DNA from: Nitrospira sp.
GTDB lineage: Bacteria; Nitrospirota; Thermodesulfovibrionia; Thermodesulfovibrionales; SM23-35
Assembly: GCA_016873595.1 (NCBI GenBank)
Contig: VGWZ01000087.1
Coordinates: 1 to 7,950 of the forward strand
Length of the DNA: 7,950 nucleotides
Direction of reading: 5' to 3'
Below, in pieces: positions 5,850 through 7,950 of this stretch. The first letter of the stretch is position 1. Each line of letters begins with the position of its first letter. The notes beneath the pieces were generated by a model. It did no database searches, was not told where the DNA came from, and was given only the letters and a program-made list of their open reading frames with translations. A program made the translations under genes and the position numbers.

Positions 5850-5855
5850 AGGAGG
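5850..5855 (+). promoter_or_regulatory. ribosome binding site choosing the ankyrin gene start
   Basis: AGGAGG lies 5 nt before ATG 5861. It favours this start over an in-frame TTG at 5843, which overlaps the flavodoxin stop and would spoil the signal peptide by adding six charged or polar residues. Confidence 0.75.
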
Positions 5856-5860
5856 AATGT

Positions 5861-6433
5861 ATGAAAACAGTATACGTAGTGATCATTATTGCCGCTCTGT
5901 CCGTCACCATGGCAGCTTCTGCAATGGCTACTCCACTGATTGATGCAGTAAGCAAAGGTGACATCGATACTGTCCGCACACTGCTCAAAAAGGGTTCCAA
6001 GGTAAATACTAAGGATGACTTTGGATCGACACCTCTTCATGAGGCATCATACAGGGGCTATCTTGAAATTGTTCAGCTTCTTATCAAGAAAGGTGCGAAT
6101 ATACATAGCAAAAATAACCTTGGTTTGACACCACTGCAGTATGCTTCAATGGATTATTTCTCAAGGGAGGACAATCTCAAAATTGTTCGCCTTTTCATCG
6201 AAAAAGGTGCGAAAGTGAATGAACAAGATAATGAGGGGTTAACAGCTCTGCATTTGGCAGCAAGTAATGGCAATCGTGAATGTGTATTGCTTCTTATTGA
6301 AAAGGGCGCAGACATATCCATCAAAGCTAAGGATGGGAAGACAGCTATGGAGATTGCATCAGAAAGAGGCCACGAAGATGTTGCAGAAATACTCAGGGAA
6401 GCAATAGAAAACAATAAAAAAATTATTCCCTAA
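5861..6433 (+). CDS. exported ankyrin-repeat protein
   Basis: A 190-residue protein with a Sec signal peptide: MKT, a hydrophobic core at about 4-19, and a likely cleavage after AMA at residue 23. The mature part is almost wholly ankyrin repeats at about 24-56, 57-89, 90-127, 128-160 and a C-terminal cap at 161-190. Most show the TPLHxA-type turn and the LLIxKGA helix end. The third repeat carries a five-residue insertion (near YFSRED) between its helices. Ankyrin repeats bind other proteins; in the periplasm or at the surface the partner is unknown. Small exported ankyrin proteins sometimes sit beside redox or peroxidase genes, and here the neighbour 14 nt upstream is a flavoprotein. That link is inference only. 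No enzymatic domain is visible. Confidence 0.88.
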   Translation: MKTVYVVIIIAALSVTMAASAMATPLIDAVSKGDIDTVRTLLKKGSKVNTKDDFGSTPLHEASYRGYLEIVQLLIKKGANIHSKNNLGLTPLQYASMDYFSREDNLKIVRLFIEKGAKVNEQDNEGLTALHLAASNGNRECVLLLIEKGADISIKAKDGKTAMEIASERGHEDVAEILREAIENNKKIIP

Positions 6434-6920
6434 AACACATTGTTCCTTTTTCTACGGTCTTCACACGAAACAAATGGAGCCATACTTTTGGGCTGCTTCT
6501 TTGGACAATCTGAACTTCCGGCTATCTGAACGTCTGCCTTCTTGTTATCAGTATGTCCTTTTTTCCCTTATATGGCTCCAAATAATTCTTGCGACCCCAG
6601 TTCGGTTAACCTTGAGTTTTTTTCTAAGTGGGTGCTTCGGTAGATGCTTTAGGCTTCCTCCTCACTGCTGGAGGCCTGCTCACCACATCTCACTCCCGCT
6701 CCCTTACCCAATTGCTTGGTCCTCAGGTTTTTCCCCGTCCTGGGTATCGCAATTCTTTGCTCTTCTTGATTATAAGTTTACTCCTATTTGCACATATTTC
6801 AAGGACTAAATATGTTATAAAAATACCAGAAAATTTTAAAATATCTATTCTACGACTACTATCAGCTTTTTTCTTTTCGAAATCGCTTATTTTTGCTATT
6901 TCTTATCGAATCTCTAAATT

Positions 6921-6948
6921 AGATAGAAAAGAGACGGTTGTTCTATCT
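6921..6948. repeat. inverted repeat between convergent genes, possible terminator stem
   Basis: AGATAGAA (6921-6928) and TTCTATCT (6941-6948) pair over a 12-nt loop, and flanking ATTAG/CTAAT can extend the stem with a bulge. It lies downstream of both convergent genes, where terminators are expected. It is A+T-rich and has no clean T-tract, so terminator function is uncertain. Confidence 0.3.
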
Positions 6949-6997
6949 CTCTAATCCGGTAACTTTGAGAAGTTTATAAAAAGACACTGTATAAATT

Positions 6998-7036
6998 GAG
7001 AGTGCTGAAAAAGTATGTTTTTGTCACCCTGAATAG
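6998..7036. repeat. candidate intergenic repeat fragment
   Basis: AGTGCTGAAAAAGTATGTTT followed by TTGTCACCCTGAA resembles the ends of dispersed miniature or REP-type repeats that I recall from anaerobic bacterial genomes, where TGTCACCCTGAA recurs beside a CTGAAAAA block. Only one copy is in the window, so this rests on memory. Confidence 0.3.
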
Positions 7037-7102
7037 ACCTAACCCTCACTCTTACTCGGATTAGCAGCTTTATTTTCGGGCCAATGACAGATAGAGGTAA
7101 CC

Positions 7103-7950
7103 CTATGGCAAGAGGGTGGAGTAGTTCACGATACGGTTGCAAAGGTCATAGAGGTCAACCTTGTCGTCATTAAAGGTTTTCATGTCGTTTCTCACGTGCA
7201 AAATCATAGGTATGTTTGATGGAGGGTTCATGAGGTAACAAGTAGTGAGAACGTCGTGCCACAATGCCTCCCCCGCAAAGCTCACTATTTGGCTTTTATA
7301 AAAATACTGGAGTCCAGGAGGTATAGTTATCATTGGGCCGGCCATGGGGAAATACACGGATACCCCCCTGGCACTCTCCCAATCAGGGCAGTTCTTTACA
7401 TAAACGACGGTATTGCTAATCCTCTCCATGACCACCTTTGCACTATCCTGTATAGTCTCGAAAGGGGCATCACTGAGTATGGTTAAAGACAACTCTTTCA
7501 CTGACGCTGTCAATGACTCGATATTGCGCAGTTTCAGCACAGAAAGGGTGATGTTCTTCTCCTGCGGATGACTGCTGTTGTAGCGGTCGACGATAGTCCT
7601 GCCGATCTCCTCTGCCGACATACCTGGATTCTGCATAATGGATTGGAGTATTTCTGCAAAAGGCCAGGTCGTGCCGTCATCCTCGGAACCTACCAATATG
7701 TCGACGTTGGAGTTCCTAAGCTCATGGGCGACCTCGATCATCTGCATGGTGCACGCATCGAGGCCCAGCAGGTCAAAGTGTACCTGTGATTCTTCAATTG
7801 CCTGTCTGAGTTGTTTGAGGGATATGGTCCTCTGGTAGTTTGTGTTGTCAATTACTATGCCCTGCCATCCAAACCCGTGGTCAGCAACGATGAGGGCGTA
7901 TCGTTCTGCCGGATAGTTCTTCACCGCCCATGTAATGAAATCCCTGAGTG
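7103..7950 (-). CDS. clostripain-family (C11) cysteine peptidase, 5' end beyond window
   Basis: The gene enters from the right edge on the minus strand. The frame is open through the edge (LRDFITWAVKNYPAERYALI is normal family text), so the GTG at 7924 is internal and not the start. The visible 281 residues contain the catalytic dyad of clan CD peptidases: His in VADHGFGW (codon 7879-7877) and Cys in GLDACTMQM (codon 7753-7751). SEDDGTTWPF and GVSVYFP, both typical of C11 enzymes, follow. Family members cleave after Arg or Lys, usually as calcium-dependent secreted proteases; secretion cannot be judged because the N-terminus is missing. The stop TAG is at 7105-7103. The tail after GVSVYFP (about 80 residues, including VDLYDLCNRI) is of ordinary length. 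It converges with the ankyrin gene across 669 bp. Confidence 0.88.
   Translation of the reverse strand, partial: LRDFITWAVKNYPAERYALIVADHGFGWQGIVIDNTNYQRTISLKQLRQAIEESQVHFDLLGLDACTMQMIEVAHELRNSNVDILVGSEDDGTTWPFAEILQSIMQNPGMSAEEIGRTIVDRYNSSHPQEKNITLSVLKLRNIESLTASVKELSLTILSDAPFETIQDSAKVVMERISNTVVYVKNCPDWESARGVSVYFPMAGPMITIPPGLQYFYKSQIVSFAGEALWHDVLTTCYLMNPPSNIPMILHVRNDMKTFNDDKVDLYDLCNRIVNYSTLLP

Larger units (their letters stand above)
6434..7102. other. 669-bp convergent intergenic region without a supported gene
   Basis: This lies between the ankyrin gene (+) and the C11 peptidase (-). Open frames of about 110 residues exist on the + strand (6474-6809 and 6628-6954), but they have low-complexity, serine/leucine/proline-rich text, no ribosome site and no family resemblance. 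A C+T-rich, more G+C-rich patch at about 6630-6760 stands out from the A+T-rich flanks (6770-6950). A 10-bp inverted repeat TGGAGCCATA / TATGGCTCCA spans 6475-6580. The region may hold decayed mobile DNA, but no transposase fragment could be read on either strand. Confidence 0.5.

Noticed and set aside
6474..6954. Two overlapping + strand ORFs of about 110 residues in the convergent intergenic region
   Set aside because: Low-complexity hydrophobic/serine-rich text, no ribosome binding sites, no family features, and they overlap each other in different frames.
7568..7838. + strand open frames opposite the clostripain-family gene
   Set aside because: Antisense shadows of a well-supported peptidase with intact catalytic motifs.
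1..7950. tRNA, rRNA, CRISPR array or complete insertion sequence
   Set aside because: No cloverleaf or rRNA signature, no regularly spaced repeats, and no transposase gene or paired terminal repeats with target duplications seen on either strand.

Overview
This window reads as an accessory, rearranged stretch of a bacterial chromosome, roughly 40% G+C by eye. Gene content (a bacterial Dph6-like PP-loop ATPase, a clostripain-type peptidase, an iron-sulfur-flavoprotein-like flavodoxin, the start of an SprT-like metalloprotein) together with candidate short intergenic repeats fits an anaerobic or sediment bacterium of the Nitrospirota or former Deltaproteobacteria type. That placement is inference from recollected families, not from a marker gene.

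Layout. (1) Positions 90-2539 hold a type II restriction-modification pair, both genes on the + strand. The DNA methyltransferase ends 1 nt into the start codon of an AvaI/BsoBI-family endonuclease whose four catalytic positions can be placed (D209, E235, K237, H248). The family cuts C^YCGRG, and I find no CYCGRG site in the whole window. The methyltransferase frame is clearly protein-like for about 67 codons before its first canonical start (TTG 291), so its true N-terminus is unresolved or broken. (2) Positions 2540-2872 contain what looks like the frameshifted C-terminal end of a lost gene, then a perfect 10-bp inverted repeat that forms one of two mutually exclusive hairpins. (3) Positions 2873-3847 encode a DUF6765-like protein with an HxxxDxxxH motif. 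(4) Positions 3987-4739 carry an extended -10 promoter and a Dph6-family PP-loop ATPase starting at TTG. (5) Positions 4822-5258 are a gene graveyard: the first 84 residues of an SprT-like protein, a candidate REP-like element, a Shine-Dalgarno plus six codons of a lost minus-strand gene, and the first 24 codons of a cupin gene. (6) Positions 5259-6433 are a compact pair: a flavodoxin-fold protein with a CX2CX2CX5C motif and an exported ankyrin-repeat protein. (7) Positions 6434-7102 are a 669-bp convergent intergenic region with no supportable gene. (8) From 7103 to the right edge, on the minus strand, lies the C-terminal part of a clostripain-family (C11) cysteine peptidase.

Working together: only the restriction and modification genes form an evident functional unit. 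The flavodoxin and ankyrin genes are likely co-transcribed. The other genes look independent, and the truncated ends around 5076-5258 show that separate segments were joined there. I see no multi-gene novel system. The most notable items are the methyltransferase N-terminus problem, the junction at 5076-5258, the alternative hairpins at 2729-2766 and the possible lost gene at 2541-2728.
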